Source of the DNA: Candidatus Methanoperedens sp.
GTDB taxonomy: Archaea > Halobacteriota > Methanosarcinia > Methanosarcinales > Methanoperedenaceae
NCBI GenBank assembly: GCA_012026795.1
Contig: VEPM01000010.1
Location: forward strand, 1-64,000
DNA: 64,000 nt
Direction of reading: 5' to 3'
Shown here: one piece after another, positions 8,302-16,694 of the stretch
How the letters are laid out: each line of letters starts with the position of its first letter
How positions within the stretch are numbered: the first letter of the stretch is position 1
Notes under the pieces: generated by a model
Seen by the model: only the letters and a program-made list of their open reading frames with translations
The model's database searches: none
What the model was told of the DNA's origin: nothing
Program-made: the position numbers and the translations under genes

Positions 8302-9558
8302 TTATGTCAGCTCTTCAAAATCTGAACTGATGCCTTCTCTATCAAGAAGGCAAGTTTTTGCAGTTCCATCTTTTATGATTTTCAGCAACCATCTCAATTG
8401 TTGAGGTCCTTCTGGAATTATTTTTATATTTCCATTTTTAATGTTATATGCTATTTTTTTAGCATTTAGTGCTCTTTTTATTGGATTATCATTAGCCGAC
8501 GTCAATTCTGTTTTTAATTTTAAAACACATTCTTTTAATCGAACAAAATTAGCAATATTATAACAATTTCTTTGAACTGCTGCTGTTGCTTTTGCATTGC
8601 TCCAATCTATAAAATCCATACCCTTTTTAAGTACATCATATGCATTTTTATAGCTTTCGAGATATTCATATAAATCTTCAAATTTCTTACTATTTGTAAT
8701 AAAAAAGAAGGAATGTGGATATATATTAAGCTCACCATTTTCAATTCTCGCATTAAATTCATCGGTTCTATCACCATCAATTTTTAGGTTTACCTTGGTT
8801 TTTTTATCGTTAATACTTATAGAAAGAAAATTTTTTTCTGTACATATTTTAATTGTATTATCTGAATCAATTTTTTCAATTTTTGCTGTTTCTACCCAAT
8901 CAAGACCGAAATGCTGTTTTAGAAATTCTGTGAGTCGATAGCTGTCGTTTCCAGGAATTTTATTCCAGCTAAACAAATATGAACCATCCACAAATGCAGT
9001 TATATCAAAATTATCATCTAGTAGCAAATAGTCTTTATTGTTTAAGAATTTAATTCTTTGCCTGTCATCCCAAAAATTAATAGAATATTGATTTTTCTTT
9101 ACATAGTAAGTTTGGCTTATAGATTTTAGAAGAATTATTTTTTTATCCCCAGATTGATTTAAATTAATCTCTATTATAAAAAATACGTTTTCAAATTTAT
9201 TTGTTTTTAAAAAGTCATGAATGTCTTTTGTTTCAACAGCATCTGATATGCGATTTGTTCTTCTTAAATCAGTTTCATTCATTATCTTATAGAACCAACC
9301 GCTATCATCATCACTTTTATTTAAATCCTTAATATTAAATCCTCCCTCCATATAATCAAATACTATTTGATGATAACTTTTTAATATTTTAATCAGTTCT
9401 AATTGGCTTTCCTCTGAGGATATGCTTAAATTTTTAGTTTTCCATATGCCTCCTTTTTTTTCCTTGCCATATAAGGTGACTAACGGTTCAATCATCCCAT
9501 TTGAAATTATATAGTGATACAATTCTTTCTCCAATTTTCCAATATCTTCTCTTGACAA
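8302..9558 (-). CDS. KwaB-like (DUF4868-like) protein of a candidate Kiwa system
   Basis: A soluble 418-residue protein. Residues about 125-200 form a strand-rich block (FFIIEINLNQSGDKKIILLK, then YLLLDDNFDITAFVDGSYLF), and the C-terminus has RWLLKIIKDG before the end. This pattern resembles the DUF4868 family of KwaB, the DNA-binding partner in the Kiwa anti-phage system, but the protein is about 100 residues longer than the typical KwaB of about 315. Translation starts at a TTG with a strong AAGGAGG seven bases upstream, and that site lies in the last codons of the preceding membrane-protein gene. The gene pair order (membrane protein, then this) is that of Kiwa. The family assignment is by pattern memory and needs a profile search. 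Confidence 0.5.
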   Translation of the reverse strand: MSREDIGKLEKELYHYIISNGMIEPLVTLYGKEKKGGIWKTKNLSISSEESQLELIKILKSYHQIVFDYMEGGFNIKDLNKSDDDSGWFYKIMNETDLRRTNRISDAVETKDIHDFLKTNKFENVFFIIEINLNQSGDKKIILLKSISQTYYVKKNQYSINFWDDRQRIKFLNNKDYLLLDDNFDITAFVDGSYLFSWNKIPGNDSYRLTEFLKQHFGLDWVETAKIEKIDSDNTIKICTEKNFLSISINDKKTKVNLKIDGDRTDEFNARIENGELNIYPHSFFFITNSKKFEDLYEYLESYKNAYDVLKKGMDFIDWSNAKATAAVQRNCYNIANFVRLKECVLKLKTELTSANDNPIKRALNAKKIAYNIKNGNIKIIPEGPQQLRWLLKIIKDGTAKTCLLDREGISSDFEELT

Positions 9559-9559
9559 T

Positions 9560-10159
9560 TCAAATCCTCCTTATAAAAAAGGTATTTTCATCAATTTTAT
9601 CTACAATAGTTTTACTAGCTATTGATGTTAGATTCAATTTTTTATCAGATAACAAAACGCCTTCAAATTCAATTCCTAATTCTTCATACTGAAAGTTTAT
9701 TTTATTTATAGAATACCCAGATAATACTAACATCGGATTTATTACAACTAGATTCGTATTAATATAAAAAATCAATATAAAAACTATTGTTGTGAGCATA
9801 GTAAGAAGTTTGACCCAATTATTTGCCGAAATGTATAATGAAAAAGAATCAGTTCCAAATAAAGGAATGACCATTGTAATCAGGTAAGAAATTATTTCTT
9901 GACTTCCGCTTGATACAGATTTAATATAGATAGTAATCTTGCTTTTTTTCGAACCAAATTCATAATTTTTCCTAAAAGAATGGATAGAAAACAATGAGAT
10001 CAAAATAAAAAGTATATAAATAATTATTATCACGACTATAGGATTTTTTGATTCATCTGATTTTAGGTTTAAATAATTATTAATTTCGCCCAAGAATAGA
10101 ATTAAAAAAAGTAGAAAATATGACGAGAAAAATAACATTATTTTGCCGATTATTTTCAT
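9560..10159 (-). CDS. KwaA-like four-helix membrane protein of a candidate Kiwa system
   Basis: A 199-residue protein with four hydrophobic segments (about 6-25, 42-62, 88-106 and 113-140) and a cytoplasmic tail of about 55 residues. The length, the four helices, and the motif INPMLVLSGY just after the last helix followed by a strand-rich tail fit KwaA, the membrane sensor of Kiwa defence systems. Its stop codon is one base from the start of the KwaB-like gene, so translation is coupled. The region is markedly AT-rich compared with flanking rli and copA, as expected for an acquired island. A generic small membrane protein is the alternative reading. Confidence 0.5.
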   Translation of the reverse strand: MKIIGKIMLFFSSYFLLFLILFLGEINNYLNLKSDESKNPIVVIIIIYILFILISLFSIHSFRKNYEFGSKKSKITIYIKSVSSGSQEIISYLITMVIPLFGTDSFSLYISANNWVKLLTMLTTIVFILIFYINTNLVVINPMLVLSGYSINKINFQYEELGIEFEGVLLSDKKLNLTSIASKTIVDKIDENTFFIRRI

Positions 10160-10370
10160 AATATCAATTCTATTTTAAAATTCAATGTACAAATAACTTT
10201 TTATTGTTAGTGACTGTTTCAATTTATATTGATGAATACAAATTAAATGATAAAATTGTATAAAGGTAACTACAATCCATCATAACCCCGGATTTAAAAA
10301 ATATATTGGCATCTCATGGCAATTACCAAACCCAAATTGAACCCATCCCCTAAAAATCATCCATCCCAAC

Positions 10371-12137
10371 CTATTTCTCCACACTATAATAATACTCCCC
10401 CTCTGCTTTCTGCGTCCTGTCAAGCTGGGAATCAAGCTTATTGACCCTTGGCCTCTTTGTTTCTTCATCGCGCCTGAACGTTATCCCGATACCCTTCAGG
10501 AACCTGTTCATGCCTTCGCGCATATCGAAAGGCCCGTGAACCTCGCCCCTTTTCATAGGTTCACCCTCAAAAACAAGAAGCCTGTCGCTTAACATATCGA
10601 TCATATAAATATCATGGTCAACGACCATCGCCGTCACTTTATTATTCTCGGCAAACCGCCTGATAACTTTCGTTGCCTGTACCCTCTGCTCAACATCAAG
10701 ATGCGCTGAAGGTTCATCCAGGAGATAAAGGTCTGCTGTGCGGGAAAGACATGCTGCTATTGCCACTCTCTGGAGTTCACCGCCGCTAAGATCATCAAGC
10801 GTCTGGTTCATGAGCCGCTCAATCTGGAGAGGCCTTGCGATCTCAGTCTGGTAATAACTTGAATCCACCTGTTTGCTGAGGGAGTGCAGGTAATCCGATA
10901 CCTGAATAGGGTCTTCGGCTTTGATATACTGGGGTTTGTAAGATACTGTAATATTCATATCTATCTTACCGCTTGTGGGCTGGATCTCACCTGCAAGGAT
11001 TTTAACAAATGTTGACTTACCGATACCGTTTGGTCCTACTATTCCGGTAACTTCACCTTTCCTTATTTCACCGCCTCTGGCTATAAGTTCAAACCCTCCG
11101 TCATATTTATTGGTGAATTGTTCGAATTTCATAAGTGATGTTACTTCTTTAGTTGCCTGGGGCGCATGCACATCGAACTTTATTGCTTCGGTCCTGATAC
11201 GTACATTCTCTTCGCGCAGGAATCCTTTCAGGTATTCATTTATCCCTATGCGCACACCCTTCGGATGGGTTATAACACCAAAAGCGCCTGGAGTACCATA
11301 TGCCACATGGACAACATCGGCAAGTAAATCCAGGATTGCAAGGTCATGTTCCACGACCATTACTGCTTTATTAGCTGCAAGTTCCCTTATGATCTGGGCT
11401 GCTTTTATCCTCTGGTAAATATCAAGATAAGGGCTTATTTCATCAATGAAATAAAAATCCGCATTTCTTGCCACACAGGCAGCAAGTGCAACTCTCTGGA
11501 GTTCACCGCCGCTTAACTCATCGATCTTCCGGTCTATAATATCGGAAATATCAAGTTTGGATATTAGTTCCTTAAGTACTCCCCTTTCATCCGTTTTTGA
11601 TAATAACTGGGATACTTTTCCCTTGAATTTCCTGGGGATCATGTCCACATATTGCGGTTTTTGTGATGTCCTGACCTTTCCCTGTGAAACGCCTTCAAGG
11701 TAATCATGAAGTGCAGAACCAGCATAATATTCCAGGATCTCTTCCCAGCCGATCTTTCCCCGGCCCAGGTTTGGCTTCAATGTTCCTGAGAGGATGTTTA
11801 TTGCAGTACTTTTTCCTATACCGTTAGGTCCAAGGATTCCTGTTACTTTCCCGATCGTTGGTCCGGGCAGGCCGTATAATGCAAAACCGTTCTTGCCGTA
11901 CCTGTGAGTAGCTTCTTCCAGTTTTTCCGGAAGCCCGATAATTATAATTGAACCGAATGGGCAGCGGTTAACACATATTCCGCATCCTGAGCATAACTCC
12001 TCTGATATGACGGGTTTTTCGTCCTCGCCAATAATAATTGTCTCATCGCCCGTCCTTACCCCCGGGCAGAACTTAATACACTGGAGCCCGCACATCTTTG
12101 GCTGGCACCTGTCACGGTCCAGAACAGCTAGTCTCAT
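10371..12137 (-). CDS. rli: ABCE1/Rli ribosome-recycling ATPase
   Basis: The archaeal homologue of ABCE1 (RNase L inhibitor), a cytoplasmic ATPase that splits ribosomes after termination. The N-terminus has a ferredoxin-like Fe-S domain with CQPKMCGLQCIKFCPG and CSGCGICVNRCPFG. Two ABC cassettes follow: Walker A GPNGIGKST appears in both, and the signature LSGGELQRVA appears in both, each followed by a Walker B (FIDEISPYL and LLDEPSAHLD). I start at the ATG at 12137 (MRLAVLDRD), which is the family N-terminus, not at 12152. It is the last gene of an argB-membrane protein-rli operon. Confidence 0.97.
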   Translation of the reverse strand: MRLAVLDRDRCQPKMCGLQCIKFCPGVRTGDETIIIGEDEKPVISEELCSGCGICVNRCPFGSIIIIGLPEKLEEATHRYGKNGFALYGLPGPTIGKVTGILGPNGIGKSTAINILSGTLKPNLGRGKIGWEEILEYYAGSALHDYLEGVSQGKVRTSQKPQYVDMIPRKFKGKVSQLLSKTDERGVLKELISKLDISDIIDRKIDELSGGELQRVALAACVARNADFYFIDEISPYLDIYQRIKAAQIIRELAANKAVMVVEHDLAILDLLADVVHVAYGTPGAFGVITHPKGVRIGINEYLKGFLREENVRIRTEAIKFDVHAPQATKEVTSLMKFEQFTNKYDGGFELIARGGEIRKGEVTGIVGPNGIGKSTFVKILAGEIQPTSGKIDMNITVSYKPQYIKAEDPIQVSDYLHSLSKQVDSSYYQTEIARPLQIERLMNQTLDDLSGGELQRVAIAACLSRTADLYLLDEPSAHLDVEQRVQATKVIRRFAENNKVTAMVVDHDIYMIDMLSDRLLVFEGEPMKRGEVHGPFDMREGMNRFLKGIGITFRRDEETKRPRVNKLDSQLDRTQKAEGEYYYSVEK

Positions 12138-12148
12138 AAAACACCAGG

Positions 12149-12502
12149 TCAATTATTCAATAACAGGGTCCAGAAAACCCAGAAATATATTATCGTAAAA
12201 AATTCCACATACAGCCAGTCCTTTGTTTCAAATTCCTTCACCCTGACACCGATTAAAGGATATCCCAATCTCTGGATATAATAAGAAAGAAGCAATACAA
12301 GTAAGAATACGGAAAACCATGAAACTCCTTTTGCACTCCCAAATTGGTATAAAAATAATACTGCAAAGAAAGCACTGATAAACGCTGGTGCAACTGTCTT
12401 TTTAATTCCTTCTATCAATAATCGCTTTCCTTCAACCGGGGTTATGATCCTGGCTGCTGGCTCTGTCTTCGCTTTTTTCTCTTTTTTCTCTGTTTCAGTC
12501 AC
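12149..12502 (-). CDS. small membrane protein, possibly EMC6-like
   Basis: A 117-residue protein with a charged Lys/Glu-rich N-terminus (first 20 residues) and three hydrophobic segments (about 38-53, 61-77 and 98-115). The size and three-helix layout are reminiscent of archaeal EMC6-like proteins, but I cannot confirm this by eye. It starts six bases after the argB stop and ends eleven bases before the rli start, so it sits inside that operon. Confidence 0.6.
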   Translation of the reverse strand: MTETEKKEKKAKTEPAARIITPVEGKRLLIEGIKKTVAPAFISAFFAVLFLYQFGSAKGVSWFSVFLLVLLLSYYIQRLGYPLIGVRVKEFETKDWLYVEFFTIIYFWVFWTLLLNN

Positions 12503-12508
12503 AATAAT

Positions 12509-13393
12509 TCACTCTTTTCTGTATATCATAGTCCCTATTCCTTCATTTGTGAACAATTCAATGAGCAGGGAATGCGGACTTGCACCATCAATAATATGTA
12601 CCTGCCTTACTCCGCCTTTTAACGCAGCAGCGCTTGACTTTATCTTTGGTATCATTCCACCGCTTATGATATTATCAGCAATAAGTGCTTCAATATCATC
12701 AAATGCTATTCTTGAAATGCGTGTTCCCGGATCTTTCTGGTCGCGCAGTATCCCCGGGACATCTGTGAGGGAAATAAGTTTTTTTGCACCGATAGCAGAT
12801 GCAATATCTCCTGCAACAGTATCTGCATTCACGTTAAGGTCATTTCCTTTTTCATCCATGGCAATAGGTGAAATGACAGGAATATATCCTTTTCCTGCAA
12901 GTATCATAACCAGTTCAGGATTAACGACCTCTGTTTCACCAACCCATCCCAGGTCTACATCTTTCTCCACTCCGCCCACTGTTACCCGCTGAAGAGCGAG
13001 CTTCTTTGCAACAATAAGCCTTCCGTCGCTGCCTGAGAGACCTACACCTTTTCCTCCATGCCTGCTGATAAGTGAGACTATTTTGCTATTCACATTTCCC
13101 ACAAGGACCATCCTTGCGATCTCCAGGGTTTCATCATCTGTTACCCTTAACCCGGCCACAAATTCAGGTTTTTTTCCCATGCGTTCCATTTTTTCGGTGA
13201 TCTCAGGCCCGCCGCCATGCACTATTACAGGGTGTATCCCTACATATTTCAGGAGGACAATATCTTGAATTATTTTTTCCATTATTATTGGATCAACAAT
13301 AGCATGCCCCCCCATCTTAATTAGCATGATTGAATCGTGGAACTCGCGGATATAGGGGAGGGCTTCTATAAGGATATCTTCTCGTTTAAGCAT
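12509..13393 (-). CDS. argB: acetylglutamate kinase
   Basis: N-acetyl-L-glutamate kinase, the second step of arginine biosynthesis, a cytoplasmic amino-acid-kinase-fold enzyme of 294 residues. Diagnostic stretches are IKMGGHAIVD near the N-terminus (phosphate-binding Lys-Met-Gly-Gly), VHGGGPEITE (about 60), FVAGLRVTD (about 80), LNVNADTVAGDIA and the C-terminal SGGMIPKIKSS. The ATG at 13393 is chosen over the adjacent TTG. It is the first gene of the operon with the small membrane protein and rli. Confidence 0.97.
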   Translation of the reverse strand: MLKREDILIEALPYIREFHDSIMLIKMGGHAIVDPIIMEKIIQDIVLLKYVGIHPVIVHGGGPEITEKMERMGKKPEFVAGLRVTDDETLEIARMVLVGNVNSKIVSLISRHGGKGVGLSGSDGRLIVAKKLALQRVTVGGVEKDVDLGWVGETEVVNPELVMILAGKGYIPVISPIAMDEKGNDLNVNADTVAGDIASAIGAKKLISLTDVPGILRDQKDPGTRISRIAFDDIEALIADNIISGGMIPKIKSSAAALKGGVRQVHIIDGASPHSLLIELFTNEGIGTMIYRKE

Positions 13394-13505
13394 CAAAGGC
13401 TAAAATGGGGATACGGATATTAAAAGTTATTCTTAATCCCGGAAAGAGAAAGGCTTAATATGAATGGAATTCGACTGTTAATATAGAAATAAAGGGTGTG
13501 AATAC

Positions 13506-13883
13506 TTGTTCAGGAGATTTCTGGAATCATATGTCGAAGTATGCAATAATATTGTGACTGAGGCAGCAAATTCAGTATTGATGTTTGAAGCAGGAGAGCA
13601 GGCGGCACTTAATATAAAAACATTGAAAATAGAGGACATTAGCAGGGAATTTGAAAAAGAAGGTATTACTATTTCGATCCAGCGATCGGAAAAAAAAGTC
13701 ATATTTCATGTAAAAGGTTTGCCTGTTATGGGAAACAAATGCAGATATTGCGATATTTTAAGAGGATTCTTCGGAGGATTATCAAGAAAACACATCGATA
13801 CAAGATACTATTGTAAAAAAGGCGAGGAATGCATCATTAAAGGTGATACTGAGTGTATTTTTATTGCGGAGCTGATCGAATGA
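13506..13883 (+). CDS. V4R-like domain protein
   Basis: A 125-residue protein with a C-terminal Cys pattern CRYCDILRG, YYCKKGEECIIKGDTECIF that matches the end of V4R (4-vinyl-reductase) domains, which are small-molecule or metal sensing modules, common in methanogens. The N-terminal helix-rich half resembles the same fold. It starts with TTG after GGGTG. It precedes an unrecognised 204-residue gene by 40 bases on the same strand, which may be its partner. Ligand unknown. Confidence 0.55.
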   Translation: MFRRFLESYVEVCNNIVTEAANSVLMFEAGEQAALNIKTLKIEDISREFEKEGITISIQRSEKKVIFHVKGLPVMGNKCRYCDILRGFFGGLSRKHIDTRYYCKKGEECIIKGDTECIFIAELIE

Positions 13884-13923
13884 ATACTTCGATCTTATGT
13901 TTTGATTTAACTTAGAGGAATAA

Positions 13924-14538
13924 ATGCCAAAAGATTTGATAGTGACCCTGAATGACCTTGAATATGAGATACTCAAGAAAATGAAGGTAGTTGAAGGGGA
14001 AGACGGGGAGAAACTCAGGAATCTTTTCAGGCTTTACGTTTCAACTGTACCTGAATTAAAATCTTCGGAATATGCTTTAAAGAGAGTTGAAAAAAAGGAA
14101 ATAATAGACGAACATCTCAAGAATATCTGGGCTGAATATGAACATACGGATTTTCCCACAGAAAAATGGGATGACGAAAAAATCAATAAACTTACTTCAG
14201 ACCTCATCGAAATTAATGCTCTTCTTAAAGCTGGCGAAAAACAGTATATACCATCTAATAAGTTCAGGAGCCTTTTTAAAATGCTGCTCCACGATATAAC
14301 GACTGAATCAAAGGATATGGATGAATATTCCGCTGCGTGTGTTGCAACCATCCAGTTATTGATGGAATTCAGCGTTGAAACACTCAGTAAGGAAACGATC
14401 CGGGATGGAACGATCTTTATCAATGAGGGATGGATGTTTGTATATGCAACTGCTATCAAGAATGCAAGGGAGTTTATGAAAACCAAAAAGTTGTTTCCGG
14501 AAGCAGAGGTGCCGGTTCAAACTATGAAACACTTTTAA
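13924..14538 (+). CDS. unrecognised 204-residue soluble protein
   Basis: A helix-rich, highly charged protein with no signal peptide or membrane segment. The start has GAGGAATAA just upstream of the ATG. Repeated Glu/Lys-rich helices dominate residues 1-110; the region from about 120 to 190 is more hydrophobic (CVATIQLLMEF, WMFVYATAIKNA). I recognise no family. It follows the V4R-like gene by 40 bases and converges on the PAS protein. Confidence 0.65.
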   Translation: MPKDLIVTLNDLEYEILKKMKVVEGEDGEKLRNLFRLYVSTVPELKSSEYALKRVEKKEIIDEHLKNIWAEYEHTDFPTEKWDDEKINKLTSDLIEINALLKAGEKQYIPSNKFRSLFKMLLHDITTESKDMDEYSAACVATIQLLMEFSVETLSKETIRDGTIFINEGWMFVYATAIKNAREFMKTKKLFPEAEVPVQTMKHF

Positions 14539-14568
14539 TACTTTTGACAGATCAATCCGCCGGACTTA

Positions 14569-15732
14569 TCATTTTTTCTTTTCAGTGATATCACGAATAT
14601 CAATTACTATAACTATGCCTTCACCAGTTTCAACAGGACTCATATTAATCTCAACAGGGAATTCACTTCCCGTCCTTCGCTTTGCAAAAGCACTCATATG
14701 AAGTGCCATTATTCTTGTTGAAGGATTATCAAAATACTCTGAACAATATTTTGCATGCTTGCTTTTGAAGCGATCAGGCAATAGCATTTCGTAGGAATTT
14801 CCTATCAATTCCAGACGCGAATAGCCAAATAATTTCTCAGTATGGGTATTGGTGAGAAGTATGTTGAAATCACGGTCAACTGCGATGATGGCATCAGGAG
14901 AACCGTCCATAAGCACCTGGAAATTCTTCTGTGCCCGTTTGCGATTGGTAATATCCATTACCATCCCTTCAATACCTGTGACCTTGCCAGCTGGATCCTC
15001 CAGTGCATGTGCATTTATTGAAACCCATATTTTGCTTCCATCCTTGCGGTAAATAATAGCTTCAAAATCAGAAACCGCACCCTGTGCCCGGATCGACCTT
15101 ACAAGATGCAGGCGCCTTCCAGGCTCCGCATATAGCTTTCGGACATCGGTGACACTTGCGATAAGTTCTTCTGCCGAATTATAGCCCAGGATATGCACGC
15201 ATGCCTTGTTTGCTGAAATTATGTGTCCGTCGATTGTTGTCTGGAAAATTCCTTCAGCAGCATTCTCAAAGATTCCCCTGTATTTTGCCTCACTTGCCCG
15301 AAGAGCTTCTTCCATCCGTTTATGTTGTGTCATATCGCGGACTGTACTCAAAACAATGATCCCGCTTTCTGTTTCAAGATATCCAAGCGCTATGTCAACC
15401 GGGAACTCTGTTCCATCCTTCTTCAAACCATAGAGCCCAAGCTCAACTCCCATAAGTCGTATACGGGGTTTTTCTATGAAATGTTTCAGGTGTTCATCAT
15501 GACGTTTCCTGAAGCGCTCCGGTATCAGGATGTCAACCGATCTATTGATGAGTTCTTTTTTAGCATATCCAAATAGATTCTCTGCCTGCGCATTTGCCTG
15601 TAAGATTATCCCTTTATTGTTAACAATGATTATGGCATCAGGGGAAAAATCGAATATACCCTTGAACAACATTTCCGGTTTAATTATATTTTCAGTAAAT
15701 ATATTTTCGTTTGTCTTATCTTCATCTTTCAT
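14569..15732 (-). CDS. PAS-only sensory protein (three PAS domains)
   Basis: A 387-residue protein containing three PAS domains: about 20-145 (FSPDAIIIVNNKG, with the linked PAC strand TVRDMTQHKR), about 147-270 (GIFENAAEGIFQT, PAC ending MDITNRKR) and about 270-385 (DGSPDAIIAVDRDF, PAC ending RDITEKKK). It stops right after the last PAC, so there is no kinase, GGDEF or HTH output domain. No transmembrane segment is visible, so it is probably cytoplasmic. It may be a truncated histidine kinase or work by protein-protein contact. Confidence 0.85.
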   Translation of the reverse strand: MKDEDKTNENIFTENIIKPEMLFKGIFDFSPDAIIIVNNKGIILQANAQAENLFGYAKKELINRSVDILIPERFRKRHDEHLKHFIEKPRIRLMGVELGLYGLKKDGTEFPVDIALGYLETESGIIVLSTVRDMTQHKRMEEALRASEAKYRGIFENAAEGIFQTTIDGHIISANKACVHILGYNSAEELIASVTDVRKLYAEPGRRLHLVRSIRAQGAVSDFEAIIYRKDGSKIWVSINAHALEDPAGKVTGIEGMVMDITNRKRAQKNFQVLMDGSPDAIIAVDRDFNILLTNTHTEKLFGYSRLELIGNSYEMLLPDRFKSKHAKYCSEYFDNPSTRIMALHMSAFAKRRTGSEFPVEINMSPVETGEGIVIVIDIRDITEKKK

Positions 15733-15902
15733 GTTTCCTCCCTGAAGAGACTTTTATTATCTTCTCTCTGAACATTTACAATATTATTTATTATCTGTTT
15801 GTTGATAAAACCATCAGATACTGATATTATCGAATAGTTTCACTCTGCTCTTGGATAGTGAATATATATTGATAGGGTCATCTTCCAACCGAGGTGAATA
15901 AT

Positions 15903-16028
15903 ATGGATTTGTTCTGGAGCGGCCTGGCAAGGCGTGCATCTGAATATACAAGGGTTGAGAGGAGAAGCCAGTTCAGCGGAGTTCATGAAATTGCCCTTCA
16001 AAGTTCAAAAATGGAAAACCAGGAATGA
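15903..16028 (+). CDS. possible 41-residue protein next to the TnpB remnant
   Basis: A frame starting MDLFWSGLARRASEYTR and ending KMENQE has a strong GAGGTGA ribosome-binding site seven bases upstream, better than most genes here. It ends where the TnpB remnant begins in another frame. It may be the intact beginning of a gene cut off by the insertion, or a chance frame. I recognise no family. Confidence 0.3.
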   Translation: MDLFWSGLARRASEYTRVERRSQFSGVHEIALQSSKMENQE

Positions 16029-16253
16029 AAATATACAGTGTTTTCCTATTTTTCAACAACCTGTCAGTAAGGGTACATGTATGTCCTGAATGTGGTTTGA
16101 TATTGAAGCGAGACCATGTTTCTGCAACCATAATAGGTAATAGAGGAACAACAACAGTACCTACGGACTGTGGGGAATTAAAGCCTGCGGAGAGCAGTCA
16201 ATGGACACTCAGAGATGCAGGAAGCCCCTCAATTTATTGAGGGGAGGATGTCA
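16025..16253 (+). pseudogene. C-terminal remnant of an IS605-type TnpB
   Basis: The last 71 residues of a TnpB (OrfB) are readable: LSVRVHVCPECGLILKRDH is the second half of the zinc ribbon plus the final RuvC region with its Asp, and the frame ends with DAGSPSIY. The first CxxC knuckle and everything upstream are missing. The transposon right-end hairpin follows directly. TnpB is the RNA-guided nuclease of IS200/IS605 elements; this copy cannot be active. Confidence 0.8.
16225..16244 (+). mobile_element. right-end hairpin of an IS605-type element
   Basis: CCCCTCAAT and ATTGAGGGG form a perfect nine-base-pair stem with a two-base loop, followed by AGGATGTCAC. This layout, overlapping the TnpB stop codon, is typical of the right end of IS605-family elements, where the hairpin serves transposition and forms the end of the guide RNA. 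No left end was found. Confidence 0.65.
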
Positions 16254-16290
16254 CAATAGTTTTATTACTCTTAAACGATTTATTAATTTA

Positions 16291-16694
16291 AAGCTCGGAA
16301 ATTTTTAAAAAGTGTTGGAGATAACTGAGGACTGAAAGATATTAGAGGAAAAGCAACCAGGTTCAACAACATAGCAGGTGTATACCGGCAATGGGGAAAG
16401 CTCCAGCTGGCGCTCGAATACTTCCAAAAAGCTCTGGAGATAGATGAGAAACTAAAGGATATCAGGGGAAAAGCAGCCAGGTTTAACAATATCGGTGGTG
16501 TGTACCTGCAATTGGGCAAACTTGCGCAGGCACTCGAATACTTTCAAAAAGCGCTGGGGATATATGAGGAACTGAAGGATATCAAAGGAAAAGCAACCAG
16601 TCTCAACAACATTGCATGCGTTACCAGGACTGGGGTATGCCGGAACAGGCACTTGAATATTTTCAAAAAGCGCTACAGATGGATGAGGAACTGA
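16291..16694 (+). pseudogene. decayed 5' part of a TPR-repeat gene
   Basis: The 120-base TPR units continue upstream of the open frame but are broken. At about 16306 a conserved CAA codon has become TAA; near 16331 one base is missing (GAGGACTG where other units have GAGGAACTG); and near 16617 the unit is one base shorter than its siblings, which shifts the frame. Two and a half units are affected. The array ends abruptly about 40 bases after the TnpB right end, suggesting that the original start was lost to that insertion or a linked deletion. Confidence 0.7.
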
